A stretch of DNA of 57,042 nucleotides. It comes from an uncultured Lachnospiraceae bacterium (GTDB lineage: Bacteria > Bacillota > Clostridia > Lachnospirales > Lachnospiraceae). The stretch covers positions 1-57,042 of the forward strand of contig CAMWUL010000015.1 of the NCBI GenBank assembly GCA_947177445.1, written 5' to 3'. The notes under the pieces were generated by a model that saw only the letters and a list, made by a program, of their open reading frames with translations, was not told the DNA's origin and searched no databases. Position numbers and translations under genes: made by a program. Shown piece after piece: positions 8,207 to 17,880 of this stretch (its first letter is position 1; every line of letters begins with the position of its first letter).

Positions 8207-8695
8207 TTACTGATTGTTGTTAATATAATTGATCAGACCCTCGGAAGCGATGATCCGCTGCATGAACTCCGGAAAAGCCTGTCCCTGGAAGGAGGTTCCC
8301 TTTGTCACGTTTGTGATCACGCCGGAATCAAAATCAACCTCCACCTGATCCCCTGCTTCGATTCCTCTGCTGGCCTCGGGACATTCGATGATGGGAAGCC
8401 CTATATTGATGGCGTTTCGATAAAAGATCCTGGCAAAGGTCTCGGCGATGACGCAGCTGACGCCGGCGGCTTTGATGGCTATGGGGGCATGCTCCCGGGA
8501 AGAGCCGCAGCCGAAATTTTTATCGGCCACAATAATATCGCCCTTTTTTACCTTTTTTATAAACTCTTTGTCGATGTCCTCCATACAGTGGGCCGCAAGC
8601 TCTGCGGGATCCGAGGAATTTAAGTACCTGGCGGGAATAATTACATCCGTATCCACGTTGTCGCCGTATTTGAAAACGATTCCTTTAGCATTCAT
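8207..8695 (-). CDS. leuD: 3-isopropylmalate dehydratase small subunit
   Basis: This 162-residue protein is the short, archaeal/clostridial-type LeuD. With LeuC it isomerises 2-isopropylmalate to 3-isopropylmalate in leucine synthesis. The swivelling-domain signatures are present: [51 protein letters not shown]. It lies 57 bases after leuC and is the last gene of the leuCD unit. leuA and leuB are not in the window. This length is also shared by homoaconitase-type subunits, but the neighbouring ilv genes favour leucine synthesis. Confidence 0.93.
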   Translation of the reverse strand: MNAKGIVFKYGDNVDTDVIIPARYLNSSDPAELAAHCMEDIDKEFIKKVKKGDIIVADKNFGCGSSREHAPIAIKAAGVSCVIAETFARIFYRNAINIGLPIIECPEASRGIEAGDQVEVDFDSGVITNVTKGTSFQGQAFPEFMQRIIASEGLINYINNNQ

Positions 8696-8752
8696 ATTCT
8701 CATACCCCTATGCCTTTATACTTTTTGGTCATGGCGCCTTTAGCGGCACAAA

Positions 8753-10021
8753 TTACAGTTCCTCCGGACTGGAAATCCTTCCGGTCACGGCGCTGGCCGC
8801 AGCCACTGCCGGGCTTGCCAGATATATTTCGGAGGATGTATGTCCCATGCGCCCCACAAAGTTGCGGTTGGTGGTGGACACACAGCGCTCCCCTTCCGCC
8901 AGAATGCCCATATAGCCTCCCAGACAGGGACCGCAGGTGGGCGTGCTGACAATTGCTCCCGCTTCTATAAAGGTTTTCAGAAGCCCTTCCTCCATGGCCT
9001 GCATATAAATGGCCTGGGTGGCCGGAATTACGATGCACCGCATTCCCTTTGCCACATGCCGGCCCTTTAGAACCTCCGCCGCACATCGCAGATCGTCCAG
9101 CCGGCCGTTGGTACAGGAGCCGATGACTGTCTGATCGATCAAAATGGGCTCCATGGTCTTGATCTCATCCATGGTATGGGTATTTTCCGGCAGATGAGGG
9201 AACGCCACCGTAGGACGCAGAGAACTCAGGTCAATGGTGTAGACCGCATCATATACGGCGTCGGGATCCGCTTCAAAAATACGGAAGCTCCGTCCGGAAT
9301 GCTCCTTCATATACTCCACCGCCAGATCATCCACCGGGAATATTCCGTTTTTCCCGCCGGCCTCGATGGCCATATTGGCAATGGTAAAGCGGTCATCCAT
9401 GGACAGATTTGCAATACCGTCTCCCGTAAATTCCATGGATTTATACAGAGCGCCGTCCACGCCGATCATGCCGATGATATGTAAAATCACATCCTTGCCG
9501 CTGACCCACTTTCCGGGCTTTCCGGTAAGCACAAATTTCAGCGCCGCAGGCACCTTGAACCAGGCCTTCCCTGTGGCCATTCCCGCCGCCATGTCCGTGC
9601 TTCCCACTCCGGTGGAAAAAGCGCCCAGTGCGCCGTAGGTGCAGGTATGGGAATCTGCGCCGATGATCACGTCGCCGGCTACGGTGAGACCCTTTTCCGG
9701 CAGAAGAGCATGCTCGATTCCCATCTCTCCCACCTCGAAATAGTTGGTGATCTGATTCCTGCGGGCAAATTCCCGCACACACTTGCAGTGCTCTGCCGAT
9801 TTAATATCCTTGTTGGGTACAAAATGATCGGGAACCAGAGCGATCTTGTCTTTATCGAAAACCCCCTGGGTCCGGAATTTTTCCATTTCCTTTATGGCCA
9901 CCGGACTGGTGATATCATTGCCCAGCACCAGGTCAAGGTTTGCCTCGATCAGCTGTCCTGCCTGAACCTGATCAAGTCCTGCCGCGGCGGCCAGAATTTT
10001 CTGAGTCATTGTCATTCCCAT
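8753..10021 (-). CDS. leuC: 3-isopropylmalate dehydratase large subunit
   Basis: This 422-residue aconitase-superfamily protein is of the shorter HacA/LeuC type. The cysteines that hold the 4Fe-4S cluster are visible in [11 protein letters not shown] and [10 protein letters not shown]. The active-site stretches [22 protein letters not shown] and [12 protein letters not shown] are intact. It dehydrates and rehydrates isopropylmalate together with LeuD. Three possible starts lie close together (MGMTMTQ); the most upstream ATG at 10021 is given, with GGGAAGG about 14 nt before it. A strong extended -10 promoter lies at 10060-10088, and the short leader leaves no room for a T-box. Confidence 0.94.
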   Translation of the reverse strand: MGMTMTQKILAAAAGLDQVQAGQLIEANLDLVLGNDITSPVAIKEMEKFRTQGVFDKDKIALVPDHFVPNKDIKSAEHCKCVREFARRNQITNYFEVGEMGIEHALLPEKGLTVAGDVIIGADSHTCTYGALGAFSTGVGSTDMAAGMATGKAWFKVPAALKFVLTGKPGKWVSGKDVILHIIGMIGVDGALYKSMEFTGDGIANLSMDDRFTIANMAIEAGGKNGIFPVDDLAVEYMKEHSGRSFRIFEADPDAVYDAVYTIDLSSLRPTVAFPHLPENTHTMDEIKTMEPILIDQTVIGSCTNGRLDDLRCAAEVLKGRHVAKGMRCIVIPATQAIYMQAMEEGLLKTFIEAGAIVSTPTCGPCLGGYMGILAEGERCVSTTNRNFVGRMGHTSSEIYLASPAVAAASAVTGRISSPEEL

Positions 10022-10059
10022 ATTCTTTTACCATGCCTTCCCAAATATTCGTTTCAATC

Positions 10060-10088
10060 ATGATAGCACAATTCAGAATATGTTTCAA
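10060..10088 (-). promoter_or_regulatory. Sigma-A promoter of leuC-leuD
   Basis: Minus-strand -35 TTGAAA (10083-10088), 17-bp spacer, -10 TATCAT (10060-10065) with an extended TGC in front. The -35 lies inside the palindrome TGTTTGAAACA. Just upstream, GTTAT and ATAAC flank a 9-nt centre (10095-10113). Both are candidate operators for a leucine-responsive regulator. Confidence 0.75.
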
Positions 10089-10132
10089 ACATTAGTTATT
10101 GATTTTTTATAACCAACCGTTCACATGTAACC

Positions 10133-10163
10133 GACAGGAGATTTACCTGACAGAGATTTACCC
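10133..10163. repeat. Imperfect 15/16-bp tandem repeat
   Basis: GACAGGAGATTTACCT is followed at once by GACAGAGATTTACCC. The second unit contains the stop codon of the 62-residue membrane protein. No role is apparent. Confidence 0.6.
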
Positions 10164-10346
10164 CAGCGGCAGACTGACCCGTCCGGTCATCAGAAACCAT
10201 ATGGCGCCCAGGCCGGCAACGATCATAAACGCTCCCAAAATGCCGGACATTCCTGCCACGGCCACATTTTTCCGGCTGACCTTTTTGACGGAAAACACCA
10301 AAACAATACCGATCCCTATCATCATAAGCGACATGGCAGGATACAT
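10158..10346 (-). CDS. Small two-helix membrane protein of the two-component operon
   Basis: A 62-residue protein with two hydrophobic helices: residues about 4-18 (AMSLMMIGIGIVLVF) and about 33-54 (MSGILGAFMIVAGLGAIWFLMTG), separated by a basic loop KKVSRKN. ATG at 10346 is preceded by AAGGGAG at 7 nt and lies 13 bases after the stop of the histidine kinase gene. It is therefore very likely translated from the same mRNA. I recognise no family. Small membrane proteins next to sensor kinases can tune the kinase or be part of its output, but that is inference. Confidence 0.7.
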   Translation of the reverse strand: MYPAMSLMMIGIGIVLVFSVKKVSRKNVAVAGMSGILGAFMIVAGLGAIWFLMTGRVSLPLG

Positions 10347-10359
10347 ATTTTTCTCCCTT

Positions 10360-12789
10360 CTACGTGATACGCCAGGTAGTTGTGACCTTAAACAGATCCC
10401 CGTCCACCTCCAGCTCCAGACTTCCTCCCTGAAGCTCCGTAAAGCTCTTTGCAATTGCCAGTCCCAGACCGCTTCCCTCTGTGTTCCTGGAGGAATCTCC
10501 CCGGACAAAGCGTTCCGTCAGCTCGGAGGATTCTATTGTAATTTCCTGGGCAGATATATTTTTCAATGTTATCACTACCGTATCATCGATCCGAAAGCCG
10601 TTGACATAGACCCTGGTTCCCGGCATGGCATACTTGGCAATATTGCCAAAAAGATTTTCGTAAACTCTGTAAGTCTTCTGGCTGTCCAGGGGCAGTACCA
10701 CTCTTTCATCCGTCAGACTCATTCGGATATCCAGCTGGGCTTCCTTCAGCTTATCGGACATTTCAAACGCCACCTGCTTGATCAGATTCATAATATCAAT
10801 ATCCATGATGTTCAGCGTTATATTCTGGGAATTGGCCTTGCTCACCTCAAAAAGATCCTCGATCAGGGCCTTCAGCCTCATGGATTTCCGCTCCAGAGTG
10901 TCCAGATATTCTCTGCGCTGCTCCTCTGTGATATTCTCTGTCTTCAGAAGATTTACATAAGTAATAATAGCTGTCAGAGGCGTCTTCAGATCATGGGATA
11001 CATTGGTAATAAGCTCTGCTTTCATACGCTGGCTTTTGACCTCCTCATCCACGGCCTTCCTGAAGCCGTTTTGAATCTTGATGACCTGGAGTTTAAAAGG
11101 TTCAAATATTCCCAGATCTTCATTGATAACCACATTCAGATTTCCTTCCGCCATCTCGTCCACTGCCTTTAAGAGAATCCTGTATTTTTTCTGAACGTCA
11201 CTGATATACTTTCTCAGGATCAGATACAGCAGGACGGAATAGACGATTGTCAGGGGGGCTCCCCCGATCCACAGACTGCTGATCAGGAAAAGAACCACTG
11301 CGTTGACCAGAACGATTTTCAAAATTGCCCGATGGGCATTCCGGGTCAGGTCCATATGCTCGATCCGGCGCCAGGTACGGATAAGTCTGCTCTTTATAAA
11401 AGGGAAAAACCGATAGATCAGACTTTTCTCACGGACATATTTTCGAAGTCCCAGACCGGGGATTGCTCTGGCGCAGACTCCCAGCCACCACCAGCCGAAA
11501 AAGTACAGGGAAAGAAGCAACAGGTTTCCGGCTCCCGTAAGAAACAGAGCCGCATCCGCATCTGTTCCCATATACTCTATCATGGCGTTTGTCGCAGTTC
11601 CTCCGGCCACCAGGGCAATAAATTCTATGATCATACTGCCCATGGAAAATAAAATACAGCCTGCAAAAAACAGTATTTCAAAGGGCAGTGCACATATCTT
11701 TTCGCTTTGGTACGGCCGTGTGTCCTTTAACACCGGAAGAAAGCATCCCAGCAAAAAAACTGCTGTCAGACAAAGCACAAGGATACCGCCCGCGCCGGCA
11801 TAGATATAGGGATTGGCAAGATGATTGTAATGCTCCACGTATCGATACGCGTAATACTCATCCTCTACGTGTATAGTCGCAAGATAAAAACCGCCCGCCT
11901 GCGAATTTTCCATGGCGTCTCTGGAGATAGCATAGGTTACGGTAAAGCCTGCGGGCTTTTTGAGGTTTCCGTACCTGGAAAAAAGTGTCATATTATTTTC
12001 CAGCATACGGTAAAAACTGTTTTTCCGGATGATCTCGTTGGCAAATTTCCGGATCTGGTTTTCGTCGATTCCGCAGATTCGGTCTCCGATGGAAACGTTT
12101 CCGTTTTCGTCAAAGCAAAAACTCAAAAGGAAGGATTTATCCAGCTCCAAGTTATCCAGCTCCGATTCCGCCATGTTGGTCACATATTTTCCAGTGTCAT
12201 GATCCTTTATAATATAATCGAAGTTGCTGTTAAGTCCGCTGAAGGAATACTCCAGTATCTGGAAACTTTTCTCAATTTCCAGGACCTCGGTCCGGATCTG
12301 ATAAAACTCATCCTCCGTGAGCTCCCTCAGGGCATTTATTTCCTCCTGGGACAAGGAATAGTCCAGCGCCTGCTCCAATTCTGCAGAATATTCCTCTGCA
12401 TGTAGCATGCGCCATAAAGACTCATTTTCTATAAGACTCCGGGAAGTCATCCATTTGTAAGGCTCATCTGCCTGAAGAAATATTCCGGCATAGTCCGCCT
12501 GCTGTTGATTCACATGGTTATACAGGTCGCGGTAAAGAAGAAAAGTATTCTGGTACAGCCAATCAATATTTTCGTAGGTTTCTATCGGATCCCGGGCGCT
12601 CTTTTTTGCATTGACCCGGAAAACACCGTAGAAGGAGGTCAGCACCGCCGAGGCGGCAAAGCACACGATGATCCCCCAGAACATCCAGGGCTTGCGCATG
12701 GCAGAAAACCGCCTTTTTTCCTTATGTTCCACCGAAACTGCCGGCTCCGTCCCGGATGCTTTTTCATTTCTTCTCCTGAATATTCCCAT
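10360..12789 (-). CDS. Multi-pass membrane sensor histidine kinase
   Basis: An 809-residue sensor kinase. One membrane helix (about 31-53) is followed by a large extracellular sensor region of roughly 280 residues, then a block of several more helices between about 330 and 530 (for example FEILFFAGCILFSMGSMIIEFIAL). The cytoplasmic end has HisKA with the phospho-acceptor H599 in NVSHDLKTPLTAI and a HATPase_c domain with N-box NLFGNIAKYA and G-box GSGLGLAIAKS. It lies 20 bases after the OmpR-type regulator gene and surely pairs with it. The unusually large extracellular part and extra helices give no clue to the ligand. The DedA and glycosyltransferase genes upstream suggest an envelope signal. 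Confidence 0.9.
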   Translation of the reverse strand: MGIFRRRNEKASGTEPAVSVEHKEKRRFSAMRKPWMFWGIIVCFAASAVLTSFYGVFRVNAKKSARDPIETYENIDWLYQNTFLLYRDLYNHVNQQQADYAGIFLQADEPYKWMTSRSLIENESLWRMLHAEEYSAELEQALDYSLSQEEINALRELTEDEFYQIRTEVLEIEKSFQILEYSFSGLNSNFDYIIKDHDTGKYVTNMAESELDNLELDKSFLLSFCFDENGNVSIGDRICGIDENQIRKFANEIIRKNSFYRMLENNMTLFSRYGNLKKPAGFTVTYAISRDAMENSQAGGFYLATIHVEDEYYAYRYVEHYNHLANPYIYAGAGGILVLCLTAVFLLGCFLPVLKDTRPYQSEKICALPFEILFFAGCILFSMGSMIIEFIALVAGGTATNAMIEYMGTDADAALFLTGAGNLLLLSLYFFGWWWLGVCARAIPGLGLRKYVREKSLIYRFFPFIKSRLIRTWRRIEHMDLTRNAHRAILKIVLVNAVVLFLISSLWIGGAPLTIVYSVLLYLILRKYISDVQKKYRILLKAVDEMAEGNLNVVINEDLGIFEPFKLQVIKIQNGFRKAVDEEVKSQRMKAELITNVSHDLKTPLTAIITYVNLLKTENITEEQRREYLDTLERKSMRLKALIEDLFEVSKANSQNITLNIMDIDIMNLIKQVAFEMSDKLKEAQLDIRMSLTDERVVLPLDSQKTYRVYENLFGNIAKYAMPGTRVYVNGFRIDDTVVITLKNISAQEITIESSELTERFVRGDSSRNTEGSGLGLAIAKSFTELQGGSLELEVDGDLFKVTTTWRIT

Positions 12790-12809
12790 AACGCCTGATT
12801 TACACCTTC

Positions 12810-13520
12810 CTATTGCCGATCGATCTTATATCCCACTCCCCATACTACCTTCAGGTATTTTGGATTTTTGGGATCGATCTCGATTTTTTCTCTGATATTT
12901 CTTACATGTACCATAATGGTGTCCGTATTCACGGCCTTTTCGTTCCAGATCCGCTCGTAGATTTCATCTGCGGAAAACACTCTTCCGGGATTTTTGATCA
13001 GCAGCTGAACTATCTTAAACTCCATGGGAGTCAGCTTTACAGGCTCCCCGTCCACGGAAACCTCCACTGTGTCCTCATTCAGCTCCAAACCGCCTATGGT
13101 GTAAATGTGATCCTTTCCGCCTTCCTCGTTCAGGGCCGACAGATATTTGGAATATCTGCGCAGATGGGAATTAACCCTTGCCAGAAGCTCCAGCGGCGTA
13201 AAGGGCTTTGTCACATAATCGTCCGCCCCCATATTCAGCCCCATGATTTTATCCACTTCCTCAGATTTTGCCGAAAGCATGATCACCGGGAAATCCAGAT
13301 TCTGAGACCGAAGCTTCATCAGCATCGTGACTCCGTCCATAACCGGCATCATGATATCCACGATGGCAAGATGGATCTCCTCCTGCTCCGCGATCTTCAG
13401 CCCCTCCGCTCCGTTGGCAGCCTGAAATACCTCATAGCCCTGACTTTTCAGGTATATTTCAATGCCACCCCGGATATCCTTGTCATCTTCCACCACTAAA
13501 ATACGATACTTGCCTTCCAT
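12810..13520 (-). CDS. OmpR/PhoB-family response regulator
   Basis: A 236-residue regulator. The receiver domain (1-120) has the acidic pair E11-D12, phospho-acceptor D55 in LAIVDIMMP, and K105 in TKPFTP. A winged-helix DNA-binding domain (about 135-236) ends with HVRNIREKIEIDPKNPKYLKVVWGVGYK, typical of the OmpR class. AAAGGAT precedes the ATG. It is the partner of the downstream histidine kinase. A direct GAATT repeat at 11-bp period in front of the dedA-like gene (about 15497-15512) has the spacing of OmpR-type half-sites, so autoregulation is possible but unproven. Confidence 0.95.
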   Translation of the reverse strand: MEGKYRILVVEDDKDIRGGIEIYLKSQGYEVFQAANGAEGLKIAEQEEIHLAIVDIMMPVMDGVTMLMKLRSQNLDFPVIMLSAKSEEVDKIMGLNMGADDYVTKPFTPLELLARVNSHLRRYSKYLSALNEEGGKDHIYTIGGLELNEDTVEVSVDGEPVKLTPMEFKIVQLLIKNPGRVFSADEIYERIWNEKAVNTDTIMVHVRNIREKIEIDPKNPKYLKVVWGVGYKIDRQ

Positions 13521-13587
13521 AGATCCTTTGTCCCTTTCCCTAAGCTGTCATTCTTTTTTATGTCTAACCGTAAAGTGACGGCAATTC

Positions 13588-14847
13588 CTATTGCCCAAGC
13601 CGGGCCCTTGTAGACACGGCCTCCTGATGGACCGCTTTACCTGCAATAACCTTATTATAATAATGTACCGCCCTGAAGGCAACCGCTTCTTCCCTGTATT
13701 GCTGTGCCGTTTTCAAGGCATTTTCCTCCATTCCTGACCTGCCCATGCGCCGGTCAATAAAATCAGCCGTACTTTCCGCAAATTCCTCAGGATCCTCTCT
13801 GGTCAGGATTCCGCATTTCGGAGTGACCAGATCGGAAACGCCGGAAGCATTGACCGCAATCACCGGAGACGCTCCTGCAAGAGCCTCTAAAATCACGATT
13901 CCCTGGGTCTCGGTTTTTGAGGCAAAAAGGAAGGCGTCGGCGGCGGCAAAATAAGGAGGAATCTCTTCGTTGGGAACGATTCCCGTGAAAATCACATTTT
14001 CCTCCAGACCTGCTTTTCGGCAGTCGGCTTCGTATGCTTTTTTGTCGGGCCCGTCTCCCACAAAGGCCATACGGAAATCCTTTCCATGGGAATACTTCAG
14101 CAGCCGAAGGCTTTCTATGAGAAACTCCACATTTTTTTCATGAGACATGCGGGACACAGTCAGAAACAGCGGGCATTCCTTCGCCCCAAGGCTTTCTCTG
14201 ACCTGGCGTTTTTCCTGGTCCGTCACCTGAAAATTTGCCTTTTCGATGCCGGTGGGAAGGACTCCCAGCTTTTCCGGGGCTAATCCGCAGACCTGTTTCA
14301 GATATTCCTGAATCCCCGCCGTGGGCGCAAACACAAAATCACAATATTTCAAAAAGGTATGCAGATACGCCGGCATCAGCTTATCCTTGATCAGATGCAG
14401 GATTCCCGCACAGGCGCCCACACCGATTCCCTTTTCCCGGGAAGCCAGATTTTCCATAAGCTTAACGGCGCCCACATAGCTCAGATATTGTTCATATCTG
14501 GTATGGTAGGTGAATACCAGCGGAATGCGATACTTTCTGGACAGATACACTGCCGTGCGTCCGATCAGCATGGGATGGTGAACATGGATTATGTCATACT
14601 CCTGCTTCCGAAATTCTTTTTCAATGCGCCTGTCAAAAGGATTCGGCAGGACGATGCCTCCAATAAAATGCTTCATGCAGGTGGCATACCGAAATACATT
14701 TTCCTCCTGCTGCTGTTCCTGATAAGTAGGGGCAAAAATCGTTACCTGATGCCCCATGTCCTCCAGCCCTCTGGCAAGCCGCTCTATGGAAATGGGAACG
14801 CCTCCCATTATCGGTTTGTAATTGTTTGTCATCAATGCGATTTTCAT
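13588..14847 (-). CDS. GT4-family glycosyltransferase (diacylglycerol glycosyltransferase-like)
   Basis: A 419-residue GT-B retaining glycosyltransferase. The N-terminal acceptor domain begins MKIALMTNNYKPIMGGVPISIERLARGLEDMGH and has the HVHHPMLIG and YHTRYEQYLSY motifs seen in lipid glycosyltransferases of the PimB/MgtA/Alr type. The C-terminal GT4 domain has SRMSHEKNVEFLIES and the E-x7-E donor motif in SKTETQGIVILEAL. It probably adds a sugar to diacylglycerol or a related membrane lipid. It lies 64 bases after the DedA gene, which agrees with a role in membrane lipid handling. The exact sugar donor cannot be read from sequence. Confidence 0.85.
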   Translation of the reverse strand: MKIALMTNNYKPIMGGVPISIERLARGLEDMGHQVTIFAPTYQEQQQEENVFRYATCMKHFIGGIVLPNPFDRRIEKEFRKQEYDIIHVHHPMLIGRTAVYLSRKYRIPLVFTYHTRYEQYLSYVGAVKLMENLASREKGIGVGACAGILHLIKDKLMPAYLHTFLKYCDFVFAPTAGIQEYLKQVCGLAPEKLGVLPTGIEKANFQVTDQEKRQVRESLGAKECPLFLTVSRMSHEKNVEFLIESLRLLKYSHGKDFRMAFVGDGPDKKAYEADCRKAGLEENVIFTGIVPNEEIPPYFAAADAFLFASKTETQGIVILEALAGASPVIAVNASGVSDLVTPKCGILTREDPEEFAESTADFIDRRMGRSGMEENALKTAQQYREEAVAFRAVHYYNKVIAGKAVHQEAVSTRARLGQ

Positions 14848-14911
14848 GTCTGTCTCCCGATAAAAATTCGATCCTCAAATCCGTTTTCCTGCATCGCTGC
14901 TGATTTCGGAG

Positions 14912-15427
14912 TCAGGCTGCGCCCAGCAGCTTAAAAACCTGGTCTCCCATGACATACCCGGCGCCTACGAAAACGAAATTCCAAACAAAAATCCCCAGGG
15001 TGGAGCTGATCAGATACTGCCGCATGGGCATTTTCAGAACACCGGCGGGAATCGACACGATGGTTCGGATCATAGGCATCAGCTTTGCCACAAAAACGCC
15101 CACGGCTCCCTTCTGCCGCACCCATTCTATATTTTTCTCCAGCCCCTCCTTCTGCTTGGGAAAGCGTTTTGTGTAAGCCTTCAAAAAAATCTCTCCTCCC
15201 TTGTAACCCAGTGCATACAAAAGAAGGCTTCCAAGCAGACCCGCGCTGACCGTGATCACCATGACCCAGAAAAAATGAATATTTCCCCTGGCAGCCATCA
15301 CTCCCGACAGAGGCATAATGATTCCGGCGGGAAAACCAGGTAAATTTAGATATTCTAAAAAAACAATGATAAAAATGGCAATTCCTCCATATTTCGTAAA
15401 ATATAAGGTAAGCGTGGTTAAGTCCAT
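14912..15427 (-). CDS. DedA-family membrane protein
   Basis: This 171-residue integral membrane protein has the DedA/SNARE-associated signature: FLEYLNLPGFPAGIIMPLSG near the N-terminus, ALGYKGGE in the middle, and VFVAKLMPMIRTIVSIPAGVLKMP. It is somewhat shorter than the usual 200 residues. Bacterial DedA proteins are thought to act as phospholipid or undecaprenyl-phosphate flippases that need proton-motive force. It is the first gene of the operon dedA-like, GT4, response regulator, kinase, small membrane protein. AGGAGG precedes the ATG. Confidence 0.92.
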   Translation of the reverse strand: MDLTTLTLYFTKYGGIAIFIIVFLEYLNLPGFPAGIIMPLSGVMAARGNIHFFWVMVITVSAGLLGSLLLYALGYKGGEIFLKAYTKRFPKQKEGLEKNIEWVRQKGAVGVFVAKLMPMIRTIVSIPAGVLKMPMRQYLISSTLGIFVWNFVFVGAGYVMGDQVFKLLGAA

Positions 15428-15519
15428 AATAATTCCTCCTTTGGTACTGTGCTGAGGCTAGTATATGCAATAAAAATAAATTGAAGCTACAGGGAATTCA
15501 TAAGAAATTCTAAAGATAT

Positions 15520-15554
15520 TTTAAGGAAAAGGGACATCCCCGCCGGGATGTCCC
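15520..15554 (-). terminator. Strong intrinsic terminator after ilvC
   Basis: A perfect 10-bp stem (15545-15554 with 15531-15540) with a GGCG tetraloop is followed on the minus strand by TTTTCCTTAAAA. It lies 49 bases past the ilvC stop and closes the branched-chain amino acid unit. Confidence 0.9.
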
Positions 15555-15602
15555 TTGATTGACGCACCTGCCAGCGCAGGGCCCCAAAATTTGTCTGATC
15601 CT

Positions 15603-16634
<1,032 letters not shown>

Positions 16635-16719
16635 TTACACAATTTATAACTGACAGGTTTCACCTGGAGCTAACGCTTTAAAAGCTTTTGCAATGCAGGA
16701 CCAAAGGCCCCGCCTCTCA

Positions 16720-17220
16720 CTACTCAATATAGGTGATATTTTCGATTCCTCTTCCCAGGCCGGCGATGCCTGTCCTGGCCAGCTCCAGAATCTCATAACC
16801 GTCCAGAAGCCCGATAAAGGCGTCGATCTTCTGCTGGTTTCCGGTGAGCTCGATAATAAGGCTCTCAGGAGCCACATCGATAATCTTTGCCCGGAAAATA
16901 TCCGAGACGGCAATAATGCTCTGCCGCTGCCCGGCATCGGCCCGGACCTTGATCAGTATAAGCTCGCGGTAAACACTTTCCTCGGGCTTAAGCTCCTTGA
17001 TATCCCGGACATCCACCAGCTTGGCCACCTGCTTTTCAATCTGCTCCAAAATCTCGTCGTCCCCGGAGGCCACAATGGTAATCCGGGTAAAACGGGGATC
17101 CGCCGTGACGCCTGCGGTAATGCTTTCGATATTATATCCTCTTCTGGAAAACAGGCCGGAAATACGGCTCAGCACACCCGATGTATTGTCCACCAACAAC
17201 TGAAAAACCTTCTTCTGCAT
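16720..17220 (-). CDS. ilvN: Acetolactate synthase small (regulatory) subunit
   Basis: This 166-residue protein has an N-terminal ACT domain (VFQLLVDNTSGVLSRISGLFSRRGYNIESI) and the IlvH C-terminal domain (LILIKVRADAGQRQSIIAVSDIFRAKIIDV). It binds the catalytic IlvB subunit and confers valine feedback control. Length and motifs match standard IlvH/IlvN. It has its own consensus promoter (17263-17291) and leads an ilvN-ilvC unit. A second small-subunit paralogue lies directly upstream. Confidence 0.95.
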   Translation of the reverse strand: MQKKVFQLLVDNTSGVLSRISGLFSRRGYNIESITAGVTADPRFTRITIVASGDDEILEQIEKQVAKLVDVRDIKELKPEESVYRELILIKVRADAGQRQSIIAVSDIFRAKIIDVAPESLIIELTGNQQKIDAFIGLLDGYEILELARTGIAGLGRGIENITYIE

Positions 17221-17262
17221 AAAAATGCACCTCTACATAGCTTTATTGAAAATCCTTTCGTT

Positions 17263-17291
17263 ATCATATCAAGTTCCAAAAGGAATGTCAA
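17263..17291 (-). promoter_or_regulatory. Consensus sigma-A promoter of ilvN-ilvC
   Basis: Minus-strand -35 TTGACA (17286-17291), 17-bp spacer, -10 TATGAT (17263-17268). The spacer contains the palindrome TTCC-TTTT-GGAA. Just upstream, CTAAAG-TG-TTTTAG and a CTTTAG copy form further inverted repeats. These are candidate operator sites. No good CodY box is visible. Confidence 0.85.
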
Positions 17292-17344
17292 CCTAAAACA
17301 CTTTAGTATTTTAAAACCTTACATTGCTAAAGCCCCGCCATTTC

Positions 17345-17851
17345 TCATCGGTTCTCTTCATTTTCACAGCATTTTGATAAAGCCAGCGTTCCTGTTCTGG
17401 CCACCTCCACAATGCTGATGGACTGGAGCATGCTGATCATCAGCTTAATCCTGTCCGGCGCATCGCAGATCTGGATCATCATAAAATGCTTTGACATATC
17501 AACAATCTCTGCCTTCATGATCTCGCACAGCTCCATAATCTCCCGGCGGTTGTTTTTATTATACCTGATCTTGATCAGCATCAGCTCCCGGGTGATGCAC
17601 TGTCTCTCCGAGAAGGTCTTCACCTTGATTACATCCAGCTTTTTGTTCAGCTGCTTTTCGATCTGTTCGATGGTCCGCTCATCTCCGCTGCTGACAATGG
17701 TCATGCAGGATACCTTGCTGTCATCCGTCTCGCCCACCGCCAGACTGTCAATATTAAAGCACCTTCTGGAGAAAAGCCCGGCCACCTTGCACAGTACGCC
17801 GGAGCGGTTTTCCACCAGCACCGAATAGATTCTTGTTTTTATTTTGTTCAT
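17345..17851 (-). CDS. Second acetolactate synthase small-subunit paralogue
   Basis: A protein of about 168 residues with the same build as IlvN: ACT domain (RIYSVLVENRSGVLCKVAGLFSRRCFNIDSL), then an IlvH-type C-terminal part (LMLIKIRYNKNNRREIMELCEIMKAEIVDM). It differs clearly from the ilvN product downstream, for example in the KTFSERQCITRE linker and its Cys-rich tail, so the two are not a recent duplication. The frame opens to 17911, but ATG at 17851 has GGGGG 8 nt upstream and starts the conserved region. The gene directly follows ilvB, so it is probably that enzyme's partner. Two regulatory subunits could give different feedback responses. Confidence 0.85.
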   Translation of the reverse strand: MNKIKTRIYSVLVENRSGVLCKVAGLFSRRCFNIDSLAVGETDDSKVSCMTIVSSGDERTIEQIEKQLNKKLDVIKVKTFSERQCITRELMLIKIRYNKNNRREIMELCEIMKAEIVDMSKHFMMIQICDAPDRIKLMISMLQSISIVEVARTGTLALSKCCENEENR

Positions 17852-17880
17852 TTCCATACCCCCTGATCCGCTTTGGCAGC

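Noticed and set aside
10022..10060. T-box or leader-peptide attenuation for leuC
   Set aside because: The promoter leaves a leader of only about 30-35 nt, with no T-box sequence and no leucine-rich short frame.
17221..17262. CodY box upstream of ilvN
   Set aside because: The best candidate has about five mismatches to AATTTTCNGAAAATT, no better than chance in AT-rich DNA.
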